Below, piece after piece: positions 46,508-55,815 of a stretch of 64,000 bases of DNA (the first letter of the stretch is position 1; the number at the start of each line of letters is the position of its first letter). Source of the DNA: an uncultured Porphyromonadaceae bacterium. Lineage in GTDB: Bacteria > Bacteroidota > Bacteroidia > Bacteroidales > Muribaculaceae. The position numbers and the translations under genes were made by a program. A model generated the notes under the pieces. The model was given only the letters and a program-made list of their open reading frames with translations. It was not told the DNA's origin and did no database searches. Location of the stretch: contig CANEHE010000008.1 in the NCBI GenBank assembly GCA_947427285.1, positions 18,028 to 82,027 on the forward strand. The letters are read 5' to 3'.

Positions 46508-47911
46508 ATGCCTATACAGGAAAATACAGACATACTTGCCGACACACCTGCGGTGACGGTCCGTGAGACAATCGACGGAGTGCCGGTGGAGGAGACCTCC
46601 GCCCCGCCCAAACGACGTCCGCGAGCCTCGGCCACGACAGTCACACCCCGGCGGCCCGACACCTACATCTGGGGCATCTATCTTCTGCTGCTCCTTGTGT
46701 CGGTGGTCGAACTCTACAGTGCCTCATCCACCGAAGTCAGCGCATCCAACGTCTACGCACCCCTCATCCGGCACGGGATCTTTCTTGCGATGGGACTCGG
46801 CATAGTGCTGGTATGCCAGCGCATACACTACTCCGTATTCCGCAAACTCGCCGCTCCGCTGGCCGTGATATCCCTCGGGCTGCTGATTCTCTCTACCTTC
46901 TCGGGAGTGGAGATCAACGGCGCACAGAGAGCCATCCAGATAGGACCGGCCACCATACAGCCCCCGGAAATAGTCAAGCTCACCGTAGTGCTGCTCCTCG
47001 CCGGTGTCCTGGCCCGCAACCAGATCCCGGGCGGCGTGAGCAACCGCGGCGTGGTGATCGCGGCCCTCATAGTCACCGTATTCAGCATCTTCGTGCTACC
47101 CAACGGACTGACCAACCTACTGATCATGATGGGTGCCAGTGTATGCATGTTCGTGATAGGGGGCGTGAAAATGAAACAGATAGGGGTAGTGTTTCTGGTC
47201 TACCTGCTCTGCGGGGGAATGGCCTACTGGCTGAGGGGAGCCACATCGTCGGCCGACAGGGAATATGACGCAGTGACAGCCACACAGACCGGAACGGCAC
47301 CGTCGTCCCGGGTAGATATAACCGAACTCGGCCGTACCGGCACCCAGAAAAACCGTATCATGCGCCATCTGGCCGGAGTCAGCCCGACGGACACAATCGA
47401 CGATTTCAACCGTCAGGTGATCCTCTCCAAGTTTGCCATGGCCCACGGAGGAATCCACGGACGCGGTCCGGGCAACTCCCGCGAGAGCGCGCGGTTACCT
47501 CTCGCCTTCTCAGACTACATCTATTCGATCATCATCGAAGACGCCGGACTCATCGGCGGAATCGCGTTGCTGATACTGTATCTCTGCCTGCTTGGAAGAG
47601 CCGGCATCGTGGCCTCCCAATGCTCACGTGCTTTCCCGGCTCTGCTTATCATGGGATGCGCGCTGCTTATTGTGCTCCAGGCCCTTGTACACATGGCCAT
47701 AGTCACCGGACTGGCCCCGGTCAGCGGACAGCCGCTTCCGTTCATATCCAAAGGAGGCACCTCCGTGCTGGTGATGTCGGCTGCCATCGGAATGATGCTC
47801 TCTGTGAGCCGCTACGGTGTCACCCGCGGCAACAAACGTGAACAGCGGGCCGAGATGAACCAGCTCCCGGAAGACCTTCAGGCCGCCAACCCGATGCAGG
47901 TGGGAGAGTAG
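46508..47911 (+). CDS. ftsW: Septal peptidoglycan glycosyltransferase FtsW
   Basis: FtsW is the SEDS-family polymerase of septal peptidoglycan and partner of FtsI. The 467-aa protein has a hydrophilic cytoplasmic N-terminus (about 1-50) then about ten helices. It has INGAQRAIQIGPATIQPPEIVK and the late motif VSGQPLPFISKGGTSV. The track start is TTG at 46502; the ATG at 46508 is preferred. Its TAG stop is followed by a copy of the CAGG/TAGATTT repeat. RodA is the alternative, but the dcw context fixes FtsW. Confidence 0.93.
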   Translation: MPIQENTDILADTPAVTVRETIDGVPVEETSAPPKRRPRASATTVTPRRPDTYIWGIYLLLLLVSVVELYSASSTEVSASNVYAPLIRHGIFLAMGLGIVLVCQRIHYSVFRKLAAPLAVISLGLLILSTFSGVEINGAQRAIQIGPATIQPPEIVKLTVVLLLAGVLARNQIPGGVSNRGVVIAALIVTVFSIFVLPNGLTNLLIMMGASVCMFVIGGVKMKQIGVVFLVYLLCGGMAYWLRGATSSADREYDAVTATQTGTAPSSRVDITELGRTGTQKNRIMRHLAGVSPTDTIDDFNRQVILSKFAMAHGGIHGRGPGNSRESARLPLAFSDYIYSIIIEDAGLIGGIALLILYLCLLGRAGIVASQCSRAFPALLIMGCALLIVLQALVHMAIVTGLAPVSGQPLPFISKGGTSVLVMSAAIGMMLSVSRYGVTRGNKREQRAEMNQLPEDLQAANPMQVGE

Positions 47912-47933
47912 GTATCAGGTAATAGATTTTAGA
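47909..47933 (+). repeat. AT-rich repeat on the ftsW stop codon
   Basis: The TAG stop is followed by GTATCAGGTAATAGATTTTAG, similar to the pyrG, rsmH and pdxB gene ends. It fills the ftsW-murG gap. Confidence 0.5.
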
Positions 47934-47934
47934 G

Positions 47935-49038
47935 ATGGAAAACCAGAGAAAACAAAGAATACTTATAAGCGGAGGTGGCACGGGAGGGCACATTTTCCCG
48001 GCTGTGGCCATCGCCAACGCCCTGCGACGCCGATGCGACGCCGAAATCCTCTTCGTGGGAGCCGAAAACCGCATGGAGATGGAGAAAGTGCCTGCAGCCG
48101 GTTATCCCATCAAAGGTCTGCCAGTGGCAGGGTTCAACCGTAAGAACCCGCTGAAAAACATCTCTGTGATAATCAAGGCCCTCAAAAGTGTCCGCATGGC
48201 CCGCGGCATCATCCGCGATTTCCAGCCGGATCTGGCCATAGGCGTGGGGGGATACGCCTCCGGGCCGACCCTTAAGGCTGCCCAGCGTGCCGGTGTGCCG
48301 ACACTCCTTCAGGAACAGAACTCATACGCCGGTGTCACCAACAAGATGCTGGCCCGTAAAGCCCGGCGGATATGTGTGGCCTACGACGGCATGGAACGCT
48401 TCTTCCCGGCATCCGCCATCGTGAAGACAGGCAATCCCGTCCGTTCCGCGTTGCTTGAAAAACGCTCTACAGACGAGGCGCGACGCTCATTCGGTCTGCA
48501 ACCCGGCAAACCTACACTTCTTGTGGTGGGAGGAAGCCTCGGCGCGCGCACTCTCAACGAAGCCATGGAAGCCGGACTGCGACGCCTCGTCGACGCCGGA
48601 ATACAAGTGATATGGCAGACCGGCAAATACTTCGGCGACCGCGCCGAGAAAGCTGCCGCATCTTTCAAAGGGACTGCCACAGCCACACGGTTCATCAACG
48701 ACATGGCTTCGGCATACGCCGCCGCCGATCTGGTTGTATCCCGGGCCGGAGCAGGCTCCATAAGCGAACTGGAGATTCTCGGGAAACCCTGCATCCTTGT
48801 CCCCTCACCCAACGTGGCCGAAGACCATCAGACCAAAAACGCACGCGCTCTTTCCGACGTAGGTGCCGCTCTGTTCGTAAGCGACGCCGATGCTCCGTCG
48901 CTGCTTGTAGACACAATCCTCAAAGCCATCCCCGACACCGGGCTTCTTGCTGAAATGAGTAAAAAGATAAGCACTCTGGCCATGCACGAAAGCGACGAGC
49001 GGATCGTGGACGAAGCCCTAAGACTGATAAAGCGATGA
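47935..49038 (+). CDS. murG: UDP-GlcNAc: undecaprenyl-PP-MurNAc-pentapeptide GlcNAc transferase MurG
   Basis: MurG adds GlcNAc to lipid I, forming lipid II at the inner face of the membrane. The 367-aa GT-B enzyme has the glycine loops ISGGGTGGHIFPAVAIANAL and GVGGYASGPTLKAA, QEQNSYAGVTNKMLA, VVGGSLGARTLNEA and the donor-site SRAGAGSISELEILGKPCI. It overlaps murC by ATGA. Confidence 0.97.
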   Translation: MENQRKQRILISGGGTGGHIFPAVAIANALRRRCDAEILFVGAENRMEMEKVPAAGYPIKGLPVAGFNRKNPLKNISVIIKALKSVRMARGIIRDFQPDLAIGVGGYASGPTLKAAQRAGVPTLLQEQNSYAGVTNKMLARKARRICVAYDGMERFFPASAIVKTGNPVRSALLEKRSTDEARRSFGLQPGKPTLLVVGGSLGARTLNEAMEAGLRRLVDAGIQVIWQTGKYFGDRAEKAAASFKGTATATRFINDMASAYAAADLVVSRAGAGSISELEILGKPCILVPSPNVAEDHQTKNARALSDVGAALFVSDADAPSLLVDTILKAIPDTGLLAEMSKKISTLAMHESDERIVDEALRLIKR

Positions 49039-50420
49039 AAAAGAACCTGTTTTTTATCGGAGCCGGCGGAATCGGGATGGCCGCCCTCGAACGGTATTTC
49101 CTTGCCCGGGGATGCGACGTGGCAGGCTACGACCGCACCCCTTCGGCCCTGACCGATGACCTGTGCAGAGAGGGTGCCGCGATATTTTTCGACGACAACC
49201 CCGAACTGATAGGCACACGATGGCGTGACCAGGACACAACTTTAGTGGTCTACACACCTGCTGTACCGTCAGACAACCGTGTGCTGTCGTGGTTCCGTCA
49301 GAACGGTTTCCAGGTGGTGAAACGTGCTGTCGCCCTCGGAGAGATCACCCGCGGCACCGATGCCGTGTGTGTGGCCGGCTCCCACGGCAAGACCACCGTC
49401 AGCTCCATGATCGCCCTCATACTCCACGAGTCCGCCGTAGGCTGCAACGCCTTCCTCGGAGGAGTGTTGCGCAACACCGGCAGCAATCTGATGCTTTCTC
49501 CCGGATCAGACTGGAGTGTGGCCGAGGCTGATGAATACGACCGGTCGTTCCATCACCTCTCCCCTCTTGTGGCCGTCGTGACATCGACCGACCCCGACCA
49601 TCTCGACATCTACGGCGACGAGGAACACTATCTGGACGCTTTCGCGCATTTCACATCGCTCATACGCCCCGGAGGCACATTGATCATCCACACAGGTCTG
49701 AAAATGACGCCACGTGTCGGCAAGAATGTCAATGTCCGCACATACGGAGCCGATGATCCGACGGCCGACTATCATGCCGTAAATGTCAGATACACCGACG
49801 GCCGACTCCTCTTCGACCTTTTCACACCCGACGGCATGATTCCCGATGTGGAGGTCGGAGTGCCTGTGGAGATAAATGTCGACAACGCCGTTGCGGCCGC
49901 AGCCGCGACCCTCACAGCCGGAGCCACACCCGAAGAAGTGAAAGCCGGACTCGCCGCATTCATGGGAGCGAAACGCCGGTTCGAATTCCGGTTGCGCCCC
50001 GAAGGGGGAAAGACACCGGTATTGATCGACGACTATGCCCATTCTCCCAACGAGATACGCGCCTCTATCCGTTCGATGAGGAAACTCTATCCCGGCAAGA
50101 AACTGAGCGTTATCTTCCAGCCGCATCTCTACACACGCACACGCGACTTCGCTCCCGACTTCGCCGACGCACTCTCGGAAGCCGACGAAGTGATCATGCC
50201 GGAGATATATCCGGCCAGGGAAGAACCGATACCCGGCGTGGACTCACAGATGGTGCTCCGCGATGTCAAGTCGCCGGAAAAAATCTATTGTGAGAGGAAA
50301 GATTTGCTTGAATTGATAAAAATTCGTAACTTTGAAATTCTAATGACCCTGGGAGCGGCCGACATCGACCGGTTGCTCCCCGGGATTTACGATATACTCA
50401 ACTCCCGCCCTCAGACCTGA
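49035..50420 (+). CDS. murC: UDP-MurNAc: L-alanine ligase MurC
   Basis: MurC attaches the first amino acid to UDP-MurNAc. The 461-aa protein has FFIGAGGIGMAALERYF, the P-loop VAGSHGKTTVSSMI (about 114-127), EADEYDRSFHHLSP and the C-terminal IDDYAHSPNEIRASI. The start overlaps the murG stop. No ddl follows, unlike E. coli, as is usual for this phylum. Confidence 0.96.
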   Translation: MKKNLFFIGAGGIGMAALERYFLARGCDVAGYDRTPSALTDDLCREGAAIFFDDNPELIGTRWRDQDTTLVVYTPAVPSDNRVLSWFRQNGFQVVKRAVALGEITRGTDAVCVAGSHGKTTVSSMIALILHESAVGCNAFLGGVLRNTGSNLMLSPGSDWSVAEADEYDRSFHHLSPLVAVVTSTDPDHLDIYGDEEHYLDAFAHFTSLIRPGGTLIIHTGLKMTPRVGKNVNVRTYGADDPTADYHAVNVRYTDGRLLFDLFTPDGMIPDVEVGVPVEINVDNAVAAAAATLTAGATPEEVKAGLAAFMGAKRRFEFRLRPEGGKTPVLIDDYAHSPNEIRASIRSMRKLYPGKKLSVIFQPHLYTRTRDFAPDFADALSEADEVIMPEIYPAREEPIPGVDSQMVLRDVKSPEKIYCERKDLLELIKIRNFEILMTLGAADIDRLLPGIYDILNSRPQT

Positions 50421-50423
50421 ACC

Positions 50424-51341
50424 ATGTCAAAGACCATCTGCAAATGGCTCATACTGATCTTTCTGATCGCCGGTGCCGCCGTCCTCACCCTCTGGGCGGG
50501 GCAACAGGCGGCCGAAGCCGTATGCAAAGGTCTTGAGGTAGTGGTGGAAGGGGGCGACCCGAGACTGACAGCCTCCATCCGCAGCGGAGTGACAAACGAG
50601 GTGCTCCGCTGGGACAGCCATCTGATGAAAAAACGTGCCGCCGCGGTCAACACACTCGACCTGCAGCGATATCTCTCCGGCATCAGCAACTTCGAAAGTG
50701 TGAGCTGTCTGATGACCTCGCAGGGAAAACTGAGAGTGACGGTGGTCCCGATGATTCCGGAGATACGCGTGTTCGACGGCGATGAAAGCTACTATATCAA
50801 CAAGGACGGCAAGCGCATCGACGCCAACGCCGAGTTCTTTGCCGACGTGCCCGTGGTGCGCGGACACTTCACCCGCAGCTTCCCGGCGAAATCGGTGCTG
50901 CCAGTGGTGAGATTCGTACGCCGCGACTCAACACTGCGCCATCTTGTAAGCATGTTTGAGGCATCCGGACCCGACGACATACTCCTCATCCCGCGCGTCA
51001 CAGGGCATGTGATCAACTTCGGCGACACACTCGACCTCGACAGGAAACGACGCGCTCTGCTGGCCATGTACCGCCGGGTGATGCCCTACAAAGGATGGGA
51101 GACCTACGACACCATCTCGGTAAAATTCCGAGGACAGGTAGTGGCCTCACGCCGCGACAAGAGCCTGGCACTCCACGCCACGCCCGACGCCGAGGAGATC
51201 GACCTTGAAGAGGCATCCCTGCAGGCCCACGCCGGAACACAGACACACAGTGCCGCCACAGACTCCACGGCACACACGCCGACAACAGTCTCACCTCAGA
51301 AAACCAGAAACGCTAACGAAAAAAAGCCATCACGGCAATGA
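50424..51341 (+). CDS. ftsQ: FtsQ-like cell division protein
   Basis: The 305-aa bitopic protein has one N-terminal membrane helix (about 7-25, WLILIFLIAGAAVLTLWAG) and a periplasmic region. That region includes a POTRA-like beta domain and the FtsQ beta domain (with DGKRIDANAEFFADVPVVRG). A Thr/His-rich tail of about 50 residues is probably disordered. FtsQ links FtsL/FtsB to the division machinery. Position between murC and ftsA, with ATGA overlap into ftsA, supports the call. Confidence 0.85.
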   Translation: MSKTICKWLILIFLIAGAAVLTLWAGQQAAEAVCKGLEVVVEGGDPRLTASIRSGVTNEVLRWDSHLMKKRAAAVNTLDLQRYLSGISNFESVSCLMTSQGKLRVTVVPMIPEIRVFDGDESYYINKDGKRIDANAEFFADVPVVRGHFTRSFPAKSVLPVVRFVRRDSTLRHLVSMFEASGPDDILLIPRVTGHVINFGDTLDLDRKRRALLAMYRRVMPYKGWETYDTISVKFRGQVVASRRDKSLALHATPDAEEIDLEEASLQAHAGTQTHSAATDSTAHTPTTVSPQKTRNANEKKPSRQ

Positions 51342-52672
51342 AACCAGACCGATACATAGCCGCCATCGAAATCAGCAGCTCCAGGATAACCGCCGCCGTG
51401 GGACGCACCCGCGAGGGCGGAATACTTGAAATCATCGCCATAGACAGCGAGAAAACCGAGGAATCGGTACGCTACGGCGTAATACAGAATCTTGAGGAGG
51501 CGGCCACACGCACACGCCACCTCATCGACAGGCTACAGCGCAAGCCGGAAGTCTCCCCGCGACGGATATCCGGCCTGTATGTAGGCCTGTCGGGCCGCTC
51601 CGTCCGCTCTGTGACCGCCGAGGCGTCCATCCGCCTGCCGGAGGAGTCGGAGATCACCGAAGACGTACTCGACAGGCTGCGCGACAAGGCCCTCCAGACA
51701 TCCGTCGGAGGCCGGCTGGAGGTGATCGACGCCGTGCCGCGCACATTCAGGATCGGGAATCTGGAGACTCTGTCGCCCAAAGGATCCATCGGACAGGAGA
51801 TCTCGGCCACTTACGATCTCATCGTATGCCGCCCCGAACTCCGCCGCAACATCACACGCACTCTCCCGGAGAAACTCGGCATCCAGAATGAAGGATTCGT
51901 CATCACAGGCATCGCCACCGGACACATTCTCCTCAAAGAGGAGGAACGCCGCCTCGGATGCATGCTTGTGGACTTCGGTGCCGAAACCACTACCGTCAGC
52001 ATCTACAAGTTCGGCCATCTGCTCTTCTTCGCCACCCTCCCTCTCGGAGGCCGCAACATCACCCGCGACCTCACAAGCCTGAACATGCTTGAGGAAAACG
52101 CCGAACAGATAAAACGCACCTCCGGCAACGCACTCGCCTCGGAGACCCAGGCAAACATCAATCTCAATGGCCTGAAATATTCCGACGTGAGCAACATCGT
52201 CGTGGCCCGCGCCGAGGAGATAGTGGCCAACGTAATCGAGACCATCGAATACGCCGGACTGCGCGAGACAGACCTCCCGGGCGGGATAGTATGCATCGGC
52301 GGTGCAAGCAACCTCAACGGACTCCTTGAACTGCTCACATCCAAGAGCAACCTGCCGGTGCGCCGCGGATCGCTCCCTCCATACATACGCCTTGAAGGAG
52401 CAATACCAGCGGCAAACTCGCTCCAGCTCGCCTGCATCATGTATGAAGGCGCGGAGCTGAACGACGCCGAATGCCTCTCCATGCCTCAGCGCGAAGGAAT
52501 ACCCGTCACCGGCACTCCCAACACTCCCGCCGACAACACATTGACCGACCACGTGACACCGGAGAAACCCGAGACACCCGGTCACCGTAAATCCTGGTTC
52601 GGAAAAATCAAGAAGGGGCTGACCGACTATTTCGGCAGCGATCCGGAAGCCGACAACGACGAAATGATATAA
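51338..52672 (+). CDS. ftsA: Cell division protein FtsA
   Basis: FtsA is an actin-like ATPase that tethers FtsZ to the membrane. The 444-aa protein has the phosphate loops AAIEISSSRITAAVG and MLVDFGAETTTVSIYK, the 1C insertion, and VCIGGASNLNGLLELL. The C-terminal stretch after a linker ends KSWFGKIKKGLTDYFG, which fits the amphipathic membrane-targeting helix. It precedes ftsZ by 25 nt. Confidence 0.95.
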   Translation: MKPDRYIAAIEISSSRITAAVGRTREGGILEIIAIDSEKTEESVRYGVIQNLEEAATRTRHLIDRLQRKPEVSPRRISGLYVGLSGRSVRSVTAEASIRLPEESEITEDVLDRLRDKALQTSVGGRLEVIDAVPRTFRIGNLETLSPKGSIGQEISATYDLIVCRPELRRNITRTLPEKLGIQNEGFVITGIATGHILLKEEERRLGCMLVDFGAETTTVSIYKFGHLLFFATLPLGGRNITRDLTSLNMLEENAEQIKRTSGNALASETQANINLNGLKYSDVSNIVVARAEEIVANVIETIEYAGLRETDLPGGIVCIGGASNLNGLLELLTSKSNLPVRRGSLPPYIRLEGAIPAANSLQLACIMYEGAELNDAECLSMPQREGIPVTGTPNTPADNTLTDHVTPEKPETPGHRKSWFGKIKKGLTDYFGSDPEADNDEMI

Positions 52673-52697
52673 CCACTCTCCTATCTCACTATCCATC

Positions 52698-54083
52698 ATG
52701 CAAGACATCCTCAACAACGACATAACCGATACCAGCAGCTTCGACAGCCAGGGATCGGAGGCCATAATAAAAGTAATCGGAGTCGGCGGAGGCGGCGGCA
52801 ACGCGGTCAACTACATGTATCGCCAGAACATCCCCAACGTCAACTTCGTCGTCACCAACACCGACAAACAGGCCCTCCTCACCTCCCCAGTGCCGACAAA
52901 ACTGATCCTCGGCTACGACATAACACACGGTCTCGGGGCAGGCAATGTGCCCGACACCGGACGCCTCTGCGCCGAAGCATCCGAAGCGGAGATCCGCAAG
53001 CTCTTCGAAGACCAGACGGAAATGGTGTTCGTCACAGCCGGAATGGGCGGCGGCACAGGTACGGGAGCCGCACCGGTGGTGGCACGCATAGCCCGCGAGG
53101 CAGGCATGCTGACCATCGGCATCGTGACCGTGCCGTTCCTCTTCGAAGGCGAGGCCAAGATCATAAAGGCCCTTGACGGAGCCGAGGAACTGAAGAAGCA
53201 TGTGGACGCGCTGCTGGTGATCAACAACGAGAACCTTGTGGAACTCTATAAGGACTACTCCCTCTTCAACGCTTTCGAGAAAGCCGACGACACTCTGGCC
53301 AACGCCGCACGCTCCATCTCGGAGATCATATCCGAGAAATGCTTCATCAACGTCGACTTCCAGGATGTGAAGACAATTCTCAAAGACAGCGGCACGGCCA
53401 TCATCTCCACCGCGTATGGCGAAGGAGACCACCGAGTCAGCGACGCAATCAACAACGCACTCCACTCCCCGCTGCTCAAACGCCACGACATAAAGACATC
53501 GAAACGGCTGCTGTTCAAATTCTCATGCGCCCGTCAGGCCGAACATCCACTGCAGGCAAACGAGATAAACGAGATCACACGGTTCACCTCCGAACTTCCA
53601 TCCACCATCGACGTGAAATGGGGCATCGCCGACAATCCCGAACTCGGCGACAAGGTGAAGATCACCGTGCTCGCATCCGGATTCGACGTGACCCTGCGCG
53701 AAGGAAAGAAACTTGAGGCAGGCCCCGGCCCGATCGACATGTGCGATGACCCCTGGGGCGACCCCGACACCGACAAGACCGAGGAGAAGGCCCAGAAAAA
53801 AGACGCCATGGAGGAGATGTACGGAAAAGACGTGCTCCGCCAGAAACAGCGAAACGCCGACCGACAGCGATACGTGGTGCTTCAGCCCGACCAGTATGAC
53901 GACCACGAGATAATCGCACTGATGGAGCGCACGCCGACCTTCAACCGCGACTCCCGTTTCCGCGACCAGATAGAGGCAGCCGCCGAAGCCGCCCGTCAGG
54001 AAAAGAGCGGACGGACAGCCCCCGCGCAGTCCGACGACCGGCGCACAGGCGGAGCCATCACCTTCGGCGACATTGACAACTGA
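52698..54083 (+). CDS. ftsZ: Cell division protein FtsZ
   Basis: FtsZ is the tubulin-like GTPase that forms the Z ring. The 461-aa protein has IGVGGGGGNAVNYM, the signature GMGGGTGTGAAPVVA (about 115-129), NNENLVELY and the T7-loop region NVDFQDVKTIL. A long charged linker (about 350-420) leads to a segment EIIALMERTPTFNRDSR that may hold the C-terminal interaction peptide. A further 30 residues follow, so the peptide is not at the extreme end. Confidence 0.97.
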   Translation: MQDILNNDITDTSSFDSQGSEAIIKVIGVGGGGGNAVNYMYRQNIPNVNFVVTNTDKQALLTSPVPTKLILGYDITHGLGAGNVPDTGRLCAEASEAEIRKLFEDQTEMVFVTAGMGGGTGTGAAPVVARIAREAGMLTIGIVTVPFLFEGEAKIIKALDGAEELKKHVDALLVINNENLVELYKDYSLFNAFEKADDTLANAARSISEIISEKCFINVDFQDVKTILKDSGTAIISTAYGEGDHRVSDAINNALHSPLLKRHDIKTSKRLLFKFSCARQAEHPLQANEINEITRFTSELPSTIDVKWGIADNPELGDKVKITVLASGFDVTLREGKKLEAGPGPIDMCDDPWGDPDTDKTEEKAQKKDAMEEMYGKDVLRQKQRNADRQRYVVLQPDQYDDHEIIALMERTPTFNRDSRFRDQIEAAAEAARQEKSGRTAPAQSDDRRTGGAITFGDIDN

Positions 54084-54105
54084 AACACACAAAACCCACC
54101 GATAT

Positions 54106-55815
54106 ATGGGAAATACTTTCGAGATGGTGGCCAAGACATTCAAAGGCCTCGAGGAAGTGCTCCGGGACGAACTGATCGCTCTGGGAGCACTCAACGTTGA
54201 GATAGGCCAGCGGATGGTCAGCTTCGAGGGAGACCTCGGGATGATGTACAAGGCAAACCTATGCTGCCGCACAGCCCTGCGGATTCTGAAACCCATCGCC
54301 AAGTTCACGGCTTCCGACACAGATGAGCTCTACGACACCGTGCGCGACTTCGAATGGGAGAAATATCTCACACCAGACTCCACCTTCGCTGTCGACTCCA
54401 CCGTCAACAGCTCCGAATTCACCCACTCGAGATTCGTGACCTATCGGGTGAAAGACGGCATCGTGGATCATTTCAACGACCTCTACAACCGCCGTCCCTC
54501 CATCCGCCTCTCGGGTGCCGATCTGATACTCAACGTACACATCTTCGAAGACCGGGTGACAATATCGCTCGACTCCAGCGGTGAGCCGCTGAGCAAACGC
54601 GGATACCGCACCGAAGCCACACAGGCTCCACTCAACGAGGTGCTTGCCGCCGGAATAATCATGAAGACCGGATGGCGCGGCGACAGCAATTTCGTCGACC
54701 CGATGTGCGGCTCCGGCACATTTTTAGTGGAAGCCGCGCTGATCGCCGCCAACATCAATCCTGGCATCTACCGCGACAGCTTCGCTTTCGAACGCTGGCC
54801 CGACTTCGACCGCGACCTCTTCGAAAGCCTCTACAACGACGACAGCGGTGAACGTGAATTCAAATTCAGGATATACGGCGGCGACATCGACCCGGAGGCA
54901 GTCGCCATCGCACGCGCCAACGTACGCCGTGCGCGTGTCGACTCGATGGTCGACATCGTGTGCCGCCCGTTTGAGGAATGGACCGATGCACCCGAAGCCG
55001 GCATACTCATCACCAATCCCCCTTACGGCGAACGCCTCCGGCCCGACAACATCCTCGCACTCTACAGTTCCATCGGCTCTGTGCTCAAAAAGGAATTCAA
55101 GGGCTACCATGCATGGCTGCTCGGGTATGACGACGAACATTTCGCATCCATCGGGCTGAAACCATCCGTAAAGTTCCCGCTGCTCAACGGATCGCTTGAA
55201 TGCTCACTACGCGAATACGTGCTTTTCGACGGCTCGTATGCCGACTTCAAAAGTGCCGGAGGCACCGTCCACAACGAAGACTTCGACCATGGCGACGATG
55301 TGAAGGTGCGCCACCTATCCGGAAAGGAATGGGAAAAGGAGACCCGGAAATTCAGGCCCGACCGCCAGCACAAAAACACTTTCCACGAAACCGACGATGA
55401 CCGCCAGCCACGCAAATTCCGTCGCGATAGGGGAGAGGACCGGTTCCGCGACCGTGGCGACAGACCCCGCAGATTCGACCGTGATGACCGTCCCCGCCGG
55501 TTTGAACACGACGACAGACCGAAGCGATTCGATCGGGATGACAGACCACGGAACTTTGACCGGGATGACAGACCACGGCGATTCGAACACAACGACCGAC
55601 CCCGACGGTTCGAACATGATGACAGATCGCGGAAATTCGACAGCCGACGTCCGCGAAAAGACCGCGACGGTGCATTCCGAGTCTCAAATTCCGGCCCTTC
55701 GCTTCCCGAATCGTCGGCCACCGTATTCTCACCGGTGCCAATCCGTTCCCGGAAATCATTTCTCAGAAAAATACGCGAACGAAACCAAGATAAAGAGGAA
55801 AATCAATCCGTATGA
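54106..55815 (+). CDS. THUMP-domain rRNA/tRNA methyltransferase with repetitive charged tail
   Basis: The protein has a THUMP domain (about 40-150) and a Rossmann methyltransferase domain (about 155-370). The latter has the SAM motif VDPMCGSGTFLVEAAL and the catalytic ITNPPYGERL (N-P-P-Y type, N2-guanine methylation). This matches the N-terminal half of RlmL (23S rRNA m2G2445), family COG0116. From about residue 380 the tail is Arg/Asp-rich. Residues 451-513 are seven 9-residue repeats of the type DDRPRRFEH. The track start is a TTG inside ftsZ; the ATG at 54106 gives 569 aa. It overlaps purD by ATGA. Confidence 0.9.
   Translation: MGNTFEMVAKTFKGLEEVLRDELIALGALNVEIGQRMVSFEGDLGMMYKANLCCRTALRILKPIAKFTASDTDELYDTVRDFEWEKYLTPDSTFAVDSTVNSSEFTHSRFVTYRVKDGIVDHFNDLYNRRPSIRLSGADLILNVHIFEDRVTISLDSSGEPLSKRGYRTEATQAPLNEVLAAGIIMKTGWRGDSNFVDPMCGSGTFLVEAALIAANINPGIYRDSFAFERWPDFDRDLFESLYNDDSGEREFKFRIYGGDIDPEAVAIARANVRRARVDSMVDIVCRPFEEWTDAPEAGILITNPPYGERLRPDNILALYSSIGSVLKKEFKGYHAWLLGYDDEHFASIGLKPSVKFPLLNGSLECSLREYVLFDGSYADFKSAGGTVHNEDFDHGDDVKVRHLSGKEWEKETRKFRPDRQHKNTFHETDDDRQPRKFRRDRGEDRFRDRGDRPRRFDRDDRPRRFEHDDRPKRFDRDDRPRNFDRDDRPRRFEHNDRPRRFEHDDRSRKFDSRRPRKDRDGAFRVSNSGPSLPESSATVFSPVPIRSRKSFLRKIRERNQDKEENQSV
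55456..55644 (+). repeat. 27-bp tandem repeat coding for seven nonapeptides
   Basis: Seven in-frame 27-bp units encode DRPRRF(D/E)(R/H)-type nonapeptides in the methyltransferase tail. Codons vary between units, so the peptide pattern is better kept than the DNA. Confidence 0.9.

Noticed and set aside
51533-52810. 425-aa minus-strand ORF over ftsA
   Set aside because: It is a shadow of ftsA; its composition reflects the reverse complement of biased codons.
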